64,000 nt of DNA, from positions 62,001-126,000 of the forward strand of contig NZ_JAQMWP010000013.1 in NCBI RefSeq assembly GCF_030403745.1. The letters run 5' to 3'. The stretch is from Streptomyces sp. S.PB5. Its GTDB lineage: Bacteria; Actinomycetota; Actinomycetes; Streptomycetales; Streptomycetaceae. The position numbers and the translations under genes were made by a program. This document shows, piece by piece, positions 19,073 through 27,095 of this stretch. Positions within the stretch are counted from its first letter, which is position 1. The number at the start of each line of letters is the position of its first letter. The notes beneath the pieces were generated by a model. It saw only the letters and a program-made list of their open reading frames with translations. It was not told where the DNA came from and made no database searches.

Positions 19073-19208
19073 GGGTCTGTGGCTCCTGGTGTGGGGGTCG
19101 GGCTGGGACTGGCTGCCCAAAAGTATCAACGCAGCGGCCGGGACCCAGGTTCCATGAGTCTCCCAGGATGCCCTGTGCGGTCCCGGGGAGAACGCTGTGA
19201 GCCACCCG

Positions 19209-19248
19209 CAACCCGGTGCTGACGGCCCCCTCGGACAGCACCGGGTTG
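19209..19248 (-). terminator. Terminator after tipA
   Basis: Perfect 13-bp inverted repeat (19209-19221 with 19236-19248), 14-base loop, 17 bases after the tipA-like stop and before the DedA gene on the minus strand. Confidence 0.75.
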
Positions 19249-19264
19249 TGCGCGTACGGGACGG

Positions 19265-20026
19265 TCAGGCGGCGTGCCGGGCCGCGTTCGCCCTGATGGC
19301 ATCCCTCAGGTGCTCGGCCAGACCCTCGCGCATGGAGTCGTAGAACACCTTGAAGCGCTCGTCGGAGACATACATCTCGCCGAAGGACAGGTGCATCTCG
19401 TAGGACACCTCGAAGTAGTACCTGCCGATGTGCTGCCGGTGCTCCTCGGCGAGGTCCATGGCCGCCTCGCCGGACGGCTCCTCGCCGGCCGCGACGAGCG
19501 CCGCGTACCGCTCGCCCCAGTCGTCGACCTCGGCCTGGATGCGCTTCCAGTCCTCCTTGGTGTACGTCGCCGCGCGGCGCTGCGACTCGGCGTACGCCTC
19601 CGTGCCGCCCCAGCGCTGTTCCGCCTCCTCGGCGTACTGCTCCGGGTCCTTGTCGCCGAAGACCTCGAACCGCTCCTCGGGGGTGAGATCGATGCCCATC
19701 TTGCGTGCCTCCATGGCCTGCTCCACGGCCGCCGCCATCTTCTGCAGTTTCTCGATCCGGGCGGTCAGCAGTTCGTGCTGGCGGCGCAGGTGGGCGCGCG
19801 GGTCCGTGACCGGATCGTCGAGGAGGGCGGCTACCTCGTCGAGCGGGAAGCCGAGCTCCCGGTAGAACAGGATCTGCTGCAGCCGGTCGAGGTCGGCGTC
19901 GGTGTAGCGCCGGTGGCCCGCATGGCTGCGCTCGCCTGGTACGAGCAGGCCGATGTCGTCGTAGTGGTGCAGTGTGCGCACCGTCACCCCGGCGAAACCG
20001 GCGACCTGTCCCACGGAGTAGCTCAC
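19265..20026 (-). CDS. tipA: TipA-like MerR-family regulator lacking the thiostrepton cysteines
   Basis: 253 residues, exactly TipAL length. Residues 1-75 are a MerR winged helix (VGQVAGFAGVTVRTLHHYDDIGLL), then a coiled-coil dimerisation helix (75-109), then the TipAS antibiotic-recognition domain (110-253). GTG at 20026 has GGAG about 10 bases upstream. An internal ATG at 19699 (residue 110, MGIDLTPEE) has GGAGG (19708-19712) 8 bases upstream, so a separate TipAS product is probably made, as known for tipA. Odd: in S. lividans TipA, Cys207 and Cys214 bind thiostrepton; here they are Val207 and Ser214 (YFEVSYEMHLSFGEM). The tipA-type operator is conserved upstream, so autoregulation is likely kept while covalent thiopeptide capture is not. 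Confidence 0.93.
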   Translation of the reverse strand: MSYSVGQVAGFAGVTVRTLHHYDDIGLLVPGERSHAGHRRYTDADLDRLQQILFYRELGFPLDEVAALLDDPVTDPRAHLRRQHELLTARIEKLQKMAAAVEQAMEARKMGIDLTPEERFEVFGDKDPEQYAEEAEQRWGGTEAYAESQRRAATYTKEDWKRIQAEVDDWGERYAALVAAGEEPSGEAAMDLAEEHRQHIGRYYFEVSYEMHLSFGEMYVSDERFKVFYDSMREGLAEHLRDAIRANAARHAA

Positions 20027-20056
20027 TTCGTCCGCTCCCTTCTCGGTACGCGCTCC

Positions 20057-20087
20057 ACGGTGCGTCCTCACGCGACGTGAGGTGCAA
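20057..20087 (-). promoter_or_regulatory. tipA-type promoter with MerR dyad
   Basis: On the minus strand TTGCAC (20087-20082) and CACCGT (20062-20057) are separated by 19 bases, the long spacer typical of MerR-activated promoters. The spacer region carries the perfect dyad CCTCACGTCGCGTGAGG (20066-20082). Both the dyad and the leader after it closely resemble the S. lividans tipA promoter as I remember it (comparison from memory, not aligned). Confidence 0.75.
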
Positions 20088-20169
20088 GCCCGTTTCCCGG
20101 TTTCCCCGTTTCCCCGAGTCCCGGGATCCTCCGGATGTAGCGCCCGTTTTGTCCGTTTATCGTGAGCCC

Positions 20170-21093
20170 GTGGCCCAGGACTCCGTGCAGCAGGCGCCCG
20201 CCGCCCCGGCGACCCCGGCCCGGGCGCTGCTGCCGTTGGTCCTCCCCGCTCTGGCCGTGGGTGTGGGCGCGAGCCTGCTCTTTCTCGGGGTGAGCGCGGC
20301 GGCCGAGGCCCTGCAGGACGTGCTGTGGCAAAACCTGCCCGATGCCCTGGGGGTCGGCCGGTACTCCGCCCTCTGGATCATCGTCATGCTCACCGCCACC
20401 GGGGCCGCGGTCGGTCTGGTGGTCTGGAAGGTGCCGGGACACGCCGGGCCCGACCCCGCCACCACCGGCCTGGACGCACCCGTGCTGCCGCCCGCCGTGC
20501 TGCCCGGCCTGCTGCTGGCGGCCTTCGTGATCGCCTCCGCCGCCGCGCTGCTCGGCATGGGTGCCGTCCGGGCCTTCCCCTACGTCCACGGCGGCTTCTC
20601 CCGGCTGCGGCATCCGATGCTCGCGCTGCCCGTCGGCGGGCTCGTCCTCGGACTGCTGGGCGCGCTGGGCGGTCACCTCACCCTCTTCAAGGGGCTGGAC
20701 GAGGTCGGGGAGATCGCGGCCGACCCCGACGGCTGGTCGGCCGGGGAGTTCGCGACGATGACGGTGGTGAAGCTGGCCGCGCTGCTGGTCGCCGCGTCCT
20801 GCGGCTTCCGGGGCGGGCGGATCTTCCCGGCCGTGTTCGTCGGCGCCGCCTTCGGGCTGTGCGCCCATGCGCTGGTGCCCGCCGTGCATCCCGCGCTCGG
20901 TGTCGCCGCCGGGGTGCTGGGCATGCTTCTCGCCATCACCCGGCAGGGCTGGGTGAGCCTGTTCACCGCCGCCGTACTGGTCTCCTCGCCGGCGATCCTC
21001 GCCCTGCTGTGCATCGCCTCGCTGCCCGCCTGGCTGCTCGTGACCGGCCGCCCCCAGATGCAACTGCGCGAAGACGGCACCGCGGTCCGCTGA
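20170..21093 (+). CDS. CLC-like ion channel protein, apparently shortened in its centre
   Basis: 307 residues, GTG at 20170 assumed (no clear RBS). Hydrophobic throughout. CLC-type features present are VPGHAGPDP near residue 90 (position of the first anion-site loop) and CGFRGGRIFPAVFVGAAFG near residue 215 (GxFxP region). The segment carrying the second signature loop (GKEGP-like; in streptomycete homologues I remember it as LGPENP) is absent: GLLLA at about residue 117 runs straight into AFVIASAAALLGM. Homologues in this genus are, from memory, around 430 residues, so an in-frame deletion of roughly 120 residues is likely. Placed 30 bases before glutamate decarboxylase, where CLC proton/chloride exchange would suit acid resistance. 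It may be non-functional. Confidence 0.65.
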   Translation: MAQDSVQQAPAAPATPARALLPLVLPALAVGVGASLLFLGVSAAAEALQDVLWQNLPDALGVGRYSALWIIVMLTATGAAVGLVVWKVPGHAGPDPATTGLDAPVLPPAVLPGLLLAAFVIASAAALLGMGAVRAFPYVHGGFSRLRHPMLALPVGGLVLGLLGALGGHLTLFKGLDEVGEIAADPDGWSAGEFATMTVVKLAALLVAASCGFRGGRIFPAVFVGAAFGLCAHALVPAVHPALGVAAGVLGMLLAITRQGWVSLFTAAVLVSSPAILALLCIASLPAWLLVTGRPQMQLREDGTAVR

Positions 21094-21123
21094 CCCCGCC
21101 TCAGGAGACTCAGGAGAACTCTC

Positions 21124-22524
21124 ATGCCGCTCCACAAAGGTCCCGACAAGCCCGACGAACGCCCGCTGTCCGTCAACCCCTTCTTCGGGGAGGCGAATCC
21201 GGTCGCCGGCATGATCGAGGCACCGCCCAAGCACCGGCTCCCCGACGCTCCGCTGCCGCCCTCCACGGCGTACCAGCTGGTCCACGACGAGTTGATGCTG
21301 GACGGCAATTCCCGGCTCAACCTCGCCACCTTCGTCACCACCTGGATGGAGCCGCAGGCCGGGATCCTGATGGGCGAGTGCCGGGACAAGAACATGATCG
21401 ACAAGGACGAGTACCCGCGCACCGCCGAACTGGAGCGGCGCTGTGTGGCGATGCTCGCCGACCTGTGGAACGCCCCCGACTCCTCGGCCGCCGTGGGCTG
21501 TTCGACCACCGGCTCCAGCGAGGCCTGCATGCTCGCCGGGATGGCGCTCAAGCGGCGCTGGAGCAAGCGGAACCGGACTGCGGGGGCCCGCCCCAATCTC
21601 GTCATGGGGATCAACGTCCAGGTCTGCTGGGACAAGTTCTGCAACTTCTGGGAGGTCGAGCCCCGTCTCGTCCCCATGGAGGGCGACCGCTTCCATCTCG
21701 ACCCGCAAGCCGCCGCAGCGCTCTGCGACGAGAACACCATCGGGGTCGTCGGCATCCTCGGCTCCACCTTCGACGGCTCCTACGAACCGATCGCCGAACT
21801 CTGCGCCGCCCTCGACGAACTCCAGGAGCGCACCGGCTTCGACATCCCCGTGCATGTCGACGGCGCGTCCGGCGCCATGGTCGCCCCCTTCCTGGACGAG
21901 GACCTGGCCTGGGACTTCCGGCTGCCGAGGGTCGCCTCCATCAACACCTCCGGGCACAAGTACGGTCTGGTCTACCCGGGCGTCGGCTGGGCGCTGTGGC
22001 GCGACCACGAGGCCCTGCCCGAGGAACTCGTCTTTCGCGTCAACTACCTGGGCGGCGACATGCCGACCTTCGCCCTCAACTTCTCCCGGCCCGGCGCCCA
22101 GGTCGTCGCGCAGTACTACACCTTCCTCCGGCTGGGCCGCGAGGGCTACCGGGCCGTGCAGCAGTGCACCCGGGACGTCGCCCTGCGCCTTGCCGAACGG
22201 GTGGAGGCGCTCGGCGACTTCCGGCTGCTGACCCGGGGCGACCAGCTGCCGGTGTTCGCCTTCACCACCGCCCATGACGTGACGGCGTACGACGTCTTCG
22301 ATGTGTCGCGGCGACTGCGGGAGAGCGGCTGGCTGGTGCCCGCGTACACCTTCCCGCCGAACCGGGAGGATCTCTCCGTGCTGCGGGTGGTGTGCCGCAA
22401 CGGGTTCTCGGCGGATCTCGCCGAGCTGTTCGTGGAGGATCTGCGCCGGCTGCTGCCGGAGCTGCGCCGCCAGCCGCATCCGCTGACCCGGGACAAGGAG
22501 GCGGCGACGGGGTTCCACCACTGA
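21124..22524 (+). CDS. gad: Glutamate decarboxylase
   Basis: 466 residues, matching bacterial GadA/B. PLP enzyme converting glutamate to GABA while consuming a proton, in the cytoplasm. Seen: NPFFGEANP, GCSTTGSSEACML, NVQVCWDKFCNFWEVE, HVDGASGAMVAPF and the PLP-lysine motif INTSGHKYGLVYPGVGW. AGGAG precedes the ATG. The upstream CLC-like gene is 30 bases away and likely co-transcribed; no antiporter GadC is in the window. It converges with the Asp-box lipoprotein gene. Confidence 0.96.
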   Translation: MPLHKGPDKPDERPLSVNPFFGEANPVAGMIEAPPKHRLPDAPLPPSTAYQLVHDELMLDGNSRLNLATFVTTWMEPQAGILMGECRDKNMIDKDEYPRTAELERRCVAMLADLWNAPDSSAAVGCSTTGSSEACMLAGMALKRRWSKRNRTAGARPNLVMGINVQVCWDKFCNFWEVEPRLVPMEGDRFHLDPQAAAALCDENTIGVVGILGSTFDGSYEPIAELCAALDELQERTGFDIPVHVDGASGAMVAPFLDEDLAWDFRLPRVASINTSGHKYGLVYPGVGWALWRDHEALPEELVFRVNYLGGDMPTFALNFSRPGAQVVAQYYTFLRLGREGYRAVQQCTRDVALRLAERVEALGDFRLLTRGDQLPVFAFTTAHDVTAYDVFDVSRRLRESGWLVPAYTFPPNREDLSVLRVVCRNGFSADLAELFVEDLRRLLPELRRQPHPLTRDKEAATGFHH

Positions 22525-22571
22525 ACCTGTCTCGGGTCCCGCTGCCGAAGGCGCTGGCCGGTCCGGGTCCG

Positions 22572-23759
22572 TCAGCTGTCGGCGCCCAGGTCGAAGGTGG
22601 TCCAGCGGACCCCGTCGGCGGATATGCGGTACCTCCCGGCGCCGAAGCTGTCGCCCCACAGATAGCCGAGCGGGGTCGTGGTCACCCAGCCCTGCGGTCC
22701 CCGGCCGCCGAGGCGGGTCAAGGAGCGGCCGCTGTCGGTGCTGCGCCAGACGCCGTCCTCGCCGTGGATGGTGAGGCTGCCGTCGGTGGCGGCGATCGGG
22801 GCGCCGAGGATCGAGCGGGGTTCGACGCCCTTGCGGTGTTTCCAGACCTGCTCCCAGGTGTGGCCGCCGTCGGTGCTGCGGTGGATGGCGAGCAGGCCGT
22901 TCTTCACGTCGTCCTCGTCGAGCAGCTGGCCGCGGTGGGCGGCGTAGAGCGCTGAGCCGTCGGAGACCACGCTCATGTTCCAGCCCTTCGGTCCGCCGGG
23001 CAGCTCGGACTTCCGCCAGCTGCCGCCCCCGTCCTCGCTCACCGCGAGTGCGGGGTGGCCGGAGCTCGGGTCGAGGCCGGCGGCGTAGAGCCGTGCGCCG
23101 ATCCGGCCCGCCGGGGTGACGACGCCCTTCAGCGGGGGCTGGTTGGCCAGCACCCGGTACTCCCCCGTGTCGGGCAGCACTGCGAGCAGGCGGGTGCGGG
23201 CGCAGTCGTCGCCGTCCTCGTCCGACGTGGTGCAGTCCTGGACCAGGGCACCCCCCTCGGGCACCGTCGGTGTGGTGCCCCGGGCCCTGTCGGTCGACTG
23301 CCGCCAACTGGCGCCCCCGTCTCCGGTGAACCAAGTGCGACCCGGCGGCGGCCATTCGCCCTCGGTGATCAGCGCGCGTCCGGGCCCGAGCGCCACCAGG
23401 CCCGCGGTGATCCCGAGGTCCCCTGTCACATCTGGAAGCGGTGAGGTCCCCAGCCGCCAGGCGGCCGCGCCCTTGTCGAGCACGGCGACCCGCTGCACAC
23501 AGCGCGTCTTGCTGCAGTCCGCGAGCAACGCGAACCCGCTGCCGTCCGCGGCGAAGCCGACCCCGACCGCGTGCCCCGGCAGACCGGTCGCCGACGGGAT
23601 GCGGGGAGGGCCGACCTCCGCCGAAGCGACGGCCCGCTCACCCGCGCCCCGGCTCCTGCCCTGCTCCGCGCCGGCGCACCCCGCCACCGAGGCCGACACG
23701 GCCAGCAGCCCCATCACGACGGCCACCACGACCGCCACCCTCTCCTTGACCCACCCCAT
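22572..23759 (-). CDS. Exported Asp-box (BNR) repeat lipoprotein
   Basis: 395 residues. Signal peptide with lipobox SVAGC at residues 25-29 (cleavage before Cys29), so probably anchored to the outer face of the membrane. The mature part carries several Asp-box type repeats (GDGGASW, SEDGGGSW, STDGGHTW, STDSGRS) as in sialidase-like and photosystem-stability-factor-like beta-propellers. It also has several Cys pairs (DCSKTRC, DCTTSDEDGDDC) suited to disulfides. No sialidase catalytic arginines are evident, so a binding or scaffolding role is more likely than glycosidase activity. ATG 23759 has GGGGG 6 bases upstream. Confidence 0.8.
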   Translation of the reverse strand: MGWVKERVAVVVAVVMGLLAVSASVAGCAGAEQGRSRGAGERAVASAEVGPPRIPSATGLPGHAVGVGFAADGSGFALLADCSKTRCVQRVAVLDKGAAAWRLGTSPLPDVTGDLGITAGLVALGPGRALITEGEWPPPGRTWFTGDGGASWRQSTDRARGTTPTVPEGGALVQDCTTSDEDGDDCARTRLLAVLPDTGEYRVLANQPPLKGVVTPAGRIGARLYAAGLDPSSGHPALAVSEDGGGSWRKSELPGGPKGWNMSVVSDGSALYAAHRGQLLDEDDVKNGLLAIHRSTDGGHTWEQVWKHRKGVEPRSILGAPIAATDGSLTIHGEDGVWRSTDSGRSLTRLGGRGPQGWVTTTPLGYLWGDSFGAGRYRISADGVRWTTFDLGADS

Positions 23760-23875
23760 GACAACCCCCGCTCCACCCGGTCCGCGATGCGCCGACATTT
23801 CTGGTACACCGCTCGCCGCGCCGGGGTTCCCACTTGGCCACGACGACTTTCCCGACGGCTCACCGACCGCCCGGG

Positions 23876-24637
23876 CTACTTGCTCAACGCCCCGAACCTC
23901 CGCACGGCGAGCGGGAAGAACACCGCGACCAGTCCCACCGGCCACGCCACCGCCGCCCACACATGTCCGGCCTCGCCGCCCGGACCGCCGAGCAGGTCCC
24001 GTACCGCCGTGGCGGTCTGGGACATCGGGTTCCACTCGACGACCGTGCCCAGCCAGCCCGGCATGGACTGCGGGGTCGCGAAGGCGTTGGACAGGAAGCC
24101 CACCGGCCAGACCAGGATCTGGACGGCCTGCACCATCTCCGGTTTCCCGGCGACCATCGCCAGATGGATGCCGATCCAGAGCATGGCGAAGCGGAACAGC
24201 AGCAGGAGGCCGAAGGCGCCGAGGAAGCCGGACGCTCCGCCGTGCGCCCGCCAGCCGAGCGCACAGGCGACGCCGGTCATCACGGCGAGGGCCAGCGCCG
24301 ACTGGAGCATGTCGGCCGCCGAACGGCCCACCAGCACCGCCCCGTTGGCCATGGGCATCGAGCGGAACCGGTCGATGACACCCTTGTTCAGGTCCTGGGT
24401 GACGGCGAGCATCGTGCCCTCCAGGCCGAAGGCCATGGTGAGCGCGAGCATGCCGGGGACCAGGTAGTCGACGTAGTCGCCGGAGACGCCCCGGCCGCCG
24501 CCGACCAGGTACGCGAACATCAGCAGGAGCATCACGGGAAAGACCAGGTTGACCACCACCTGCACCGGCTGCCGCGCCCAGTGGGCGAGTTCACGCCGGG
24601 TCATGGTCCAGGAATCGGTCAGCGCGTACGTACTCAC
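23876..24637 (-). CDS. ABC-2 type transporter permease (DrrB-like)
   Basis: 253 residues, GTG at 24637 preceded by GGAGG and overlapping the stop of the ATPase gene (GTGA). Six membrane segments with the ABC-2 pattern, including the cytoplasmic loop [14 protein letters not shown] characteristic of DrrB-type drug permeases. Partners with the ATPase encoded just upstream to form an exporter; the substrate is unknown. Confidence 0.9.
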   Translation of the reverse strand: MSTYALTDSWTMTRRELAHWARQPVQVVVNLVFPVMLLLMFAYLVGGGRGVSGDYVDYLVPGMLALTMAFGLEGTMLAVTQDLNKGVIDRFRSMPMANGAVLVGRSAADMLQSALALAVMTGVACALGWRAHGGASGFLGAFGLLLLFRFAMLWIGIHLAMVAGKPEMVQAVQILVWPVGFLSNAFATPQSMPGWLGTVVEWNPMSQTATAVRDLLGGPGGEAGHVWAAVAWPVGLVAVFFPLAVRRFGALSK

Positions 24638-25599
24638 GCGGCCTCCTTCGCTCGTCGGTTCCCGTCCGTGAGGTGCAGGAACACCTCGTCCAGCGTCGGC
24701 CGCCGCAGCGCCACGTCCTCCGCCGCGATCCCGGCCTCCTCCAGCGCCCGTACGACGCCGGAGAGCGCCGCCATCCGGTCGGTGACCGGGGCGCTGAGCA
24801 GCCGGCGGTCGGTGTCGACCGAGACGCCTGCCCGGCCGACCGGCAACAGGGCGACCGCCGCGCCCAGTTGGCCCGCGTCGCGCAGGACGACGTCGATGCG
24901 GTCGCCGCCGGTCAGGGCCTTCAGTTCGTCGGCCGTGCCGTCGGCGATCACCCGGCCGGCGTCCACGACGGAGATGCGGTCGGCGAGCTGGTCGGCCTCC
25001 TCCAGGTACTGCGTGGTCAGCAGCACGGTCGTACCGCCGCCGACCAGGGAGCGGACCGCGGACCACACCTCGGTGCGACCGCGCGGATCGAGGCCGGTGG
25101 TGGGTTCGTCGAGGAAGAGCACCTCCGGGTCGGTGATGAGGGAGGCCGCCAGGTCCAGGCGGCGGCGCATGCCTCCGCTGTAGGCGCGGACCGGTTTGCG
25201 GCCGGTGTCGGCCAGGTCGAAGCGGGCGAGGAGTTCGTCCGCACGCGCGCGTGCCCTGCGTGCACCCAGGTGGTAGAGGCGGCCGAACATCTCCAGGTTC
25301 TGCCGGCCGCCCAACTCCTCGTCGAGCGCCGCGTGCTGGCCGAGCAGACCGATGCGGAAGCGGACGTCGTGGGCCTGCCGTACGACGTCGTGGCCCGCCA
25401 CCTCGACACGGCCCGCGTCGGGTCGCAGCAGGGTGGACAGGATCCGGACCAGGGTCGTCTTGCCCGCCCCGTTGGGCCCGAGCACGGCGTGCACCGTGCC
25501 GCGTCCGACCAGGAGGTCGAGGCCGTCCAGTGCGTTCCTTCCCGCCTTGCCGCCGTACCTCTTGCGTGCCCCTTCGACGGTGATCGCCGTGTCCGCCAC
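24634..25599 (-). CDS. ABC transporter ATP-binding protein (DrrA-like)
   Basis: 321 residues, GTG start. Walker [11 protein letters not shown]-loop GLLGQHAAL, signature [10 protein letters not shown], Walker [14 protein letters not shown]-loop position [13 protein letters not shown] (His replaced by Gln, which is usual in DrrA-type proteins), and the C-terminal DrrA domain ending [14 protein letters not shown]. Drives daunorubicin-resistance-type export. Two copies of a TAGTCAAACTTGACTA-like palindrome lie between this gene and the PadR gene upstream. Confidence 0.94.
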   Translation of the reverse strand: MADTAITVEGARKRYGGKAGRNALDGLDLLVGRGTVHAVLGPNGAGKTTLVRILSTLLRPDAGRVEVAGHDVVRQAHDVRFRIGLLGQHAALDEELGGRQNLEMFGRLYHLGARRARARADELLARFDLADTGRKPVRAYSGGMRRRLDLAASLITDPEVLFLDEPTTGLDPRGRTEVWSAVRSLVGGGTTVLLTTQYLEEADQLADRISVVDAGRVIADGTADELKALTGGDRIDVVLRDAGQLGAAVALLPVGRAGVSVDTDRRLLSAPVTDRMAALSGVVRALEEAGIAAEDVALRRPTLDEVFLHLTDGNRRAKEAA

Positions 25600-25615
25600 T
25601 GAGAACCCCCTTCGC

Positions 25616-25677
25616 TAGTCAAACTTGACTACCAGCTCGAAGCTAATACCCCGAGCCCGATTGGTCAAACTTGATTA
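25616..25677 (-). promoter_or_regulatory. Promoter and twin PadR-type operators of the ABC transporter operon
   Basis: Site 1 (25616-25631) is the perfect palindrome TAGTCAA-AC-TTGACTA. Site 2 (25662-25677) is TGGTCAA-AC-TTGATTA, two mismatches from site 1. On the minus strand, TTGACC (25668-25663, inside site 2) and TAGCTT (25645-25640) form a -35/-10 pair with a 17-base spacer. Repressor bound to site 2 would block -35 and to site 1 the start region. Site 2 also overlaps the stop codon of the PadR gene. Confidence 0.7.
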
Positions 25678-26316
25678 GTGGGCGTCCTCCGGATGCCGCT
25701 CCCCCGTCGCGTACGGGTTCTCCTGGCCTTCGGTGAGGACGCCGACGAACGGCTCGCCCTCCCCCGCGAAGGTGTAGGCACCGCCCTCGATACGGGCGAT
25801 CAGCCCCTCGGTCCACTCGGCCTCCGCGTCGGCCGTGTGGATCCAGAGGTTCATGATCTCGCCGATGTGACCGAGCTGCTCCGGGCCGTCCTCGGGCACG
25901 TAGTGCTCGGTGACGGCGGAGCGCCACCGCTCGATCCCCCGGATCCGCTCCTTCAGCAGCGCCACCGCCTCGGCCCGCGGCAGTTCGACCATGAAGCCGA
26001 TGGCCGCGGACTTCATGTCCATCTTCTGGTCGTAGGAGACCAGCGCCTCGCGCACCAGCCGGAAGCACTCCTCGACACCGGCCTCGGTGATCTCGTACTC
26101 CGTGCGCGGCGGCCCGCCGGCCGTGGAGGGCGCGACCTCGTGCGCGATCAGCAGGCCTTGCTTCGCCATCTGCTTCAGGGCGTGGTAGATCGAGCCGGGC
26201 TTGGCGTTGGACCACTCGTGCGCGCCCCAGTACTCGAGGTCGTTGCGCACCTGGTAGCCGTGGGCCCGCCCGTGCTGGCGCACCGCGCCCAGCACCAGGA
26301 GACGGATGGTTGACAT
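25675..26316 (-). CDS. PadR family transcriptional regulator
   Basis: 213 residues. N-terminal PadR winged helix (TIRLLVLGAVRQHGRAHGYQV, GSIYHALKQMAKQGLL, TEYEITEAG) and a C-terminal helical dimerisation region (about 95-175) with a Trp-containing effector-site area. PadR proteins typically repress a neighbouring transporter until a drug-like ligand binds. Lies directly upstream of the ABC genes on the same strand, with operator copies in between, which is good contextual support for local control. Confidence 0.93.
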   Translation of the reverse strand: MSTIRLLVLGAVRQHGRAHGYQVRNDLEYWGAHEWSNAKPGSIYHALKQMAKQGLLIAHEVAPSTAGGPPRTEYEITEAGVEECFRLVREALVSYDQKMDMKSAAIGFMVELPRAEAVALLKERIRGIERWRSAVTEHYVPEDGPEQLGHIGEIMNLWIHTADAEAEWTEGLIARIEGGAYTFAGEGEPFVGVLTEGQENPYATGERHPEDAH

Positions 26317-26334
26317 GCGGTCCAGGTTATGGCC

Positions 26335-26871
26335 TCAGCTCTCGGCCAGTCCCACCAGCTCGAAGGCGGTCCTGCCGTCGAGCGACTCGCGGATGATGTC
26401 GGCGTGGCCCGCGTGCCGGGCGGTCTCGCGGATCAGGTGCAGGACCAGCCAGCGCATGGAGACCATCTCGTCCGGCGGGAACCAGGGGTCGTTCGGGAGC
26501 GGGAAGGTGTCGTCGAGGCTGGGCACGGACCGGATGAACGCCTCCGTCTCGGCGGCGACCTCCTCCCAGTACGCCAGCTGCTGCGCGACGGTCTCGCCGT
26601 CGCCGAGGGCGAAACACTCGTGCCAGTTCGACTCGTCCCGCTTCACCGCCGGCGGCTCGCCCTTGGCCCGTGCGACCCAGCCCTGCTCGGTCTCGGCGAC
26701 ATGCTTGACCAGGCCGGCGAGGGACAGCTCGCTCGCGCTGGGCCGGGTGGACGCCTGCTCGTCGGTCAGCCCGAGCACCGACCGGCGGATGCCGCCGCGC
26801 TGCTCGGCCAGGAAAGAGAGCAGTGCGCCGCGCTCGTCGCCGTACGCCTCGGGTCGCACATGAGTGACCAT
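26335..26871 (-). CDS. DinB family (DUF664) protein
   Basis: 178 residues, AAAGG upstream of ATG 26871. Four-helix DinB-like protein: GLTDEQASTRPSASELSLAGLVKHVAE with the first metal His, then LVLHLIRETARHAGHADIIRE carrying the HxxxH-like pair. DinB/DUF664 proteins are often mycothiol-dependent metal enzymes in actinomycetes. It ends 18 bases upstream of the padR start, so it may head that transcription unit. Confidence 0.88.
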   Translation of the reverse strand: MVTHVRPEAYGDERGALLSFLAEQRGGIRRSVLGLTDEQASTRPSASELSLAGLVKHVAETEQGWVARAKGEPPAVKRDESNWHECFALGDGETVAQQLAYWEEVAAETEAFIRSVPSLDDTFPLPNDPWFPPDEMVSMRWLVLHLIRETARHAGHADIIRESLDGRTAFELVGLAES

Positions 26872-26934
26872 GACCGCTGCCTTTCGTCGGGATCGGGGGC
26901 CTGGAGGCCTCCTGACACAGACGAAGTTACGGGG

Positions 26935-26961
26935 GCTTGCGGTCAGGTTCTGTCCGCAAGC
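26935..26961. other. Perfect 8-bp hairpin in a gene-free stretch
   Basis: GCTTGCGG (26935-26942) pairs with CCGCAAGC (26954-26961). It lies in the 224-base gap between the aldehyde dehydrogenase stop and the DinB start and could be a weak terminator for the dehydrogenase or an operator. The rest of the gap shows no gene. Confidence 0.4.
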
Positions 26962-27095
26962 GGACGGGGCGTCGATGGTGTCCGGTGAGAACCTGCCGAG
27001 AGCTCCGCCGGGCCCGCCCCCTGCAACGACGAGGTCGGCGGCCCGGCCCCGCAGGACCCGGTCGCCGACCCGGTGTTCGTCTCCGTGCGCGCCCG

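Noticed and set aside
20068-23355. A 1095-residue minus-strand frame across the CLC-like, gad and Asp-box genes
   Set aside because: Composition is typical of GC-rich antisense frames (Gly/Arg/Asp/His repeats) with no domain; the plus-strand genes have clear family motifs.
26872-27095. A gene in the gap between the DinB and aldehyde dehydrogenase genes
   Set aside because: Six-frame reading gives only Arg/Pro-rich or Gly-rich strings without RBS or motif.
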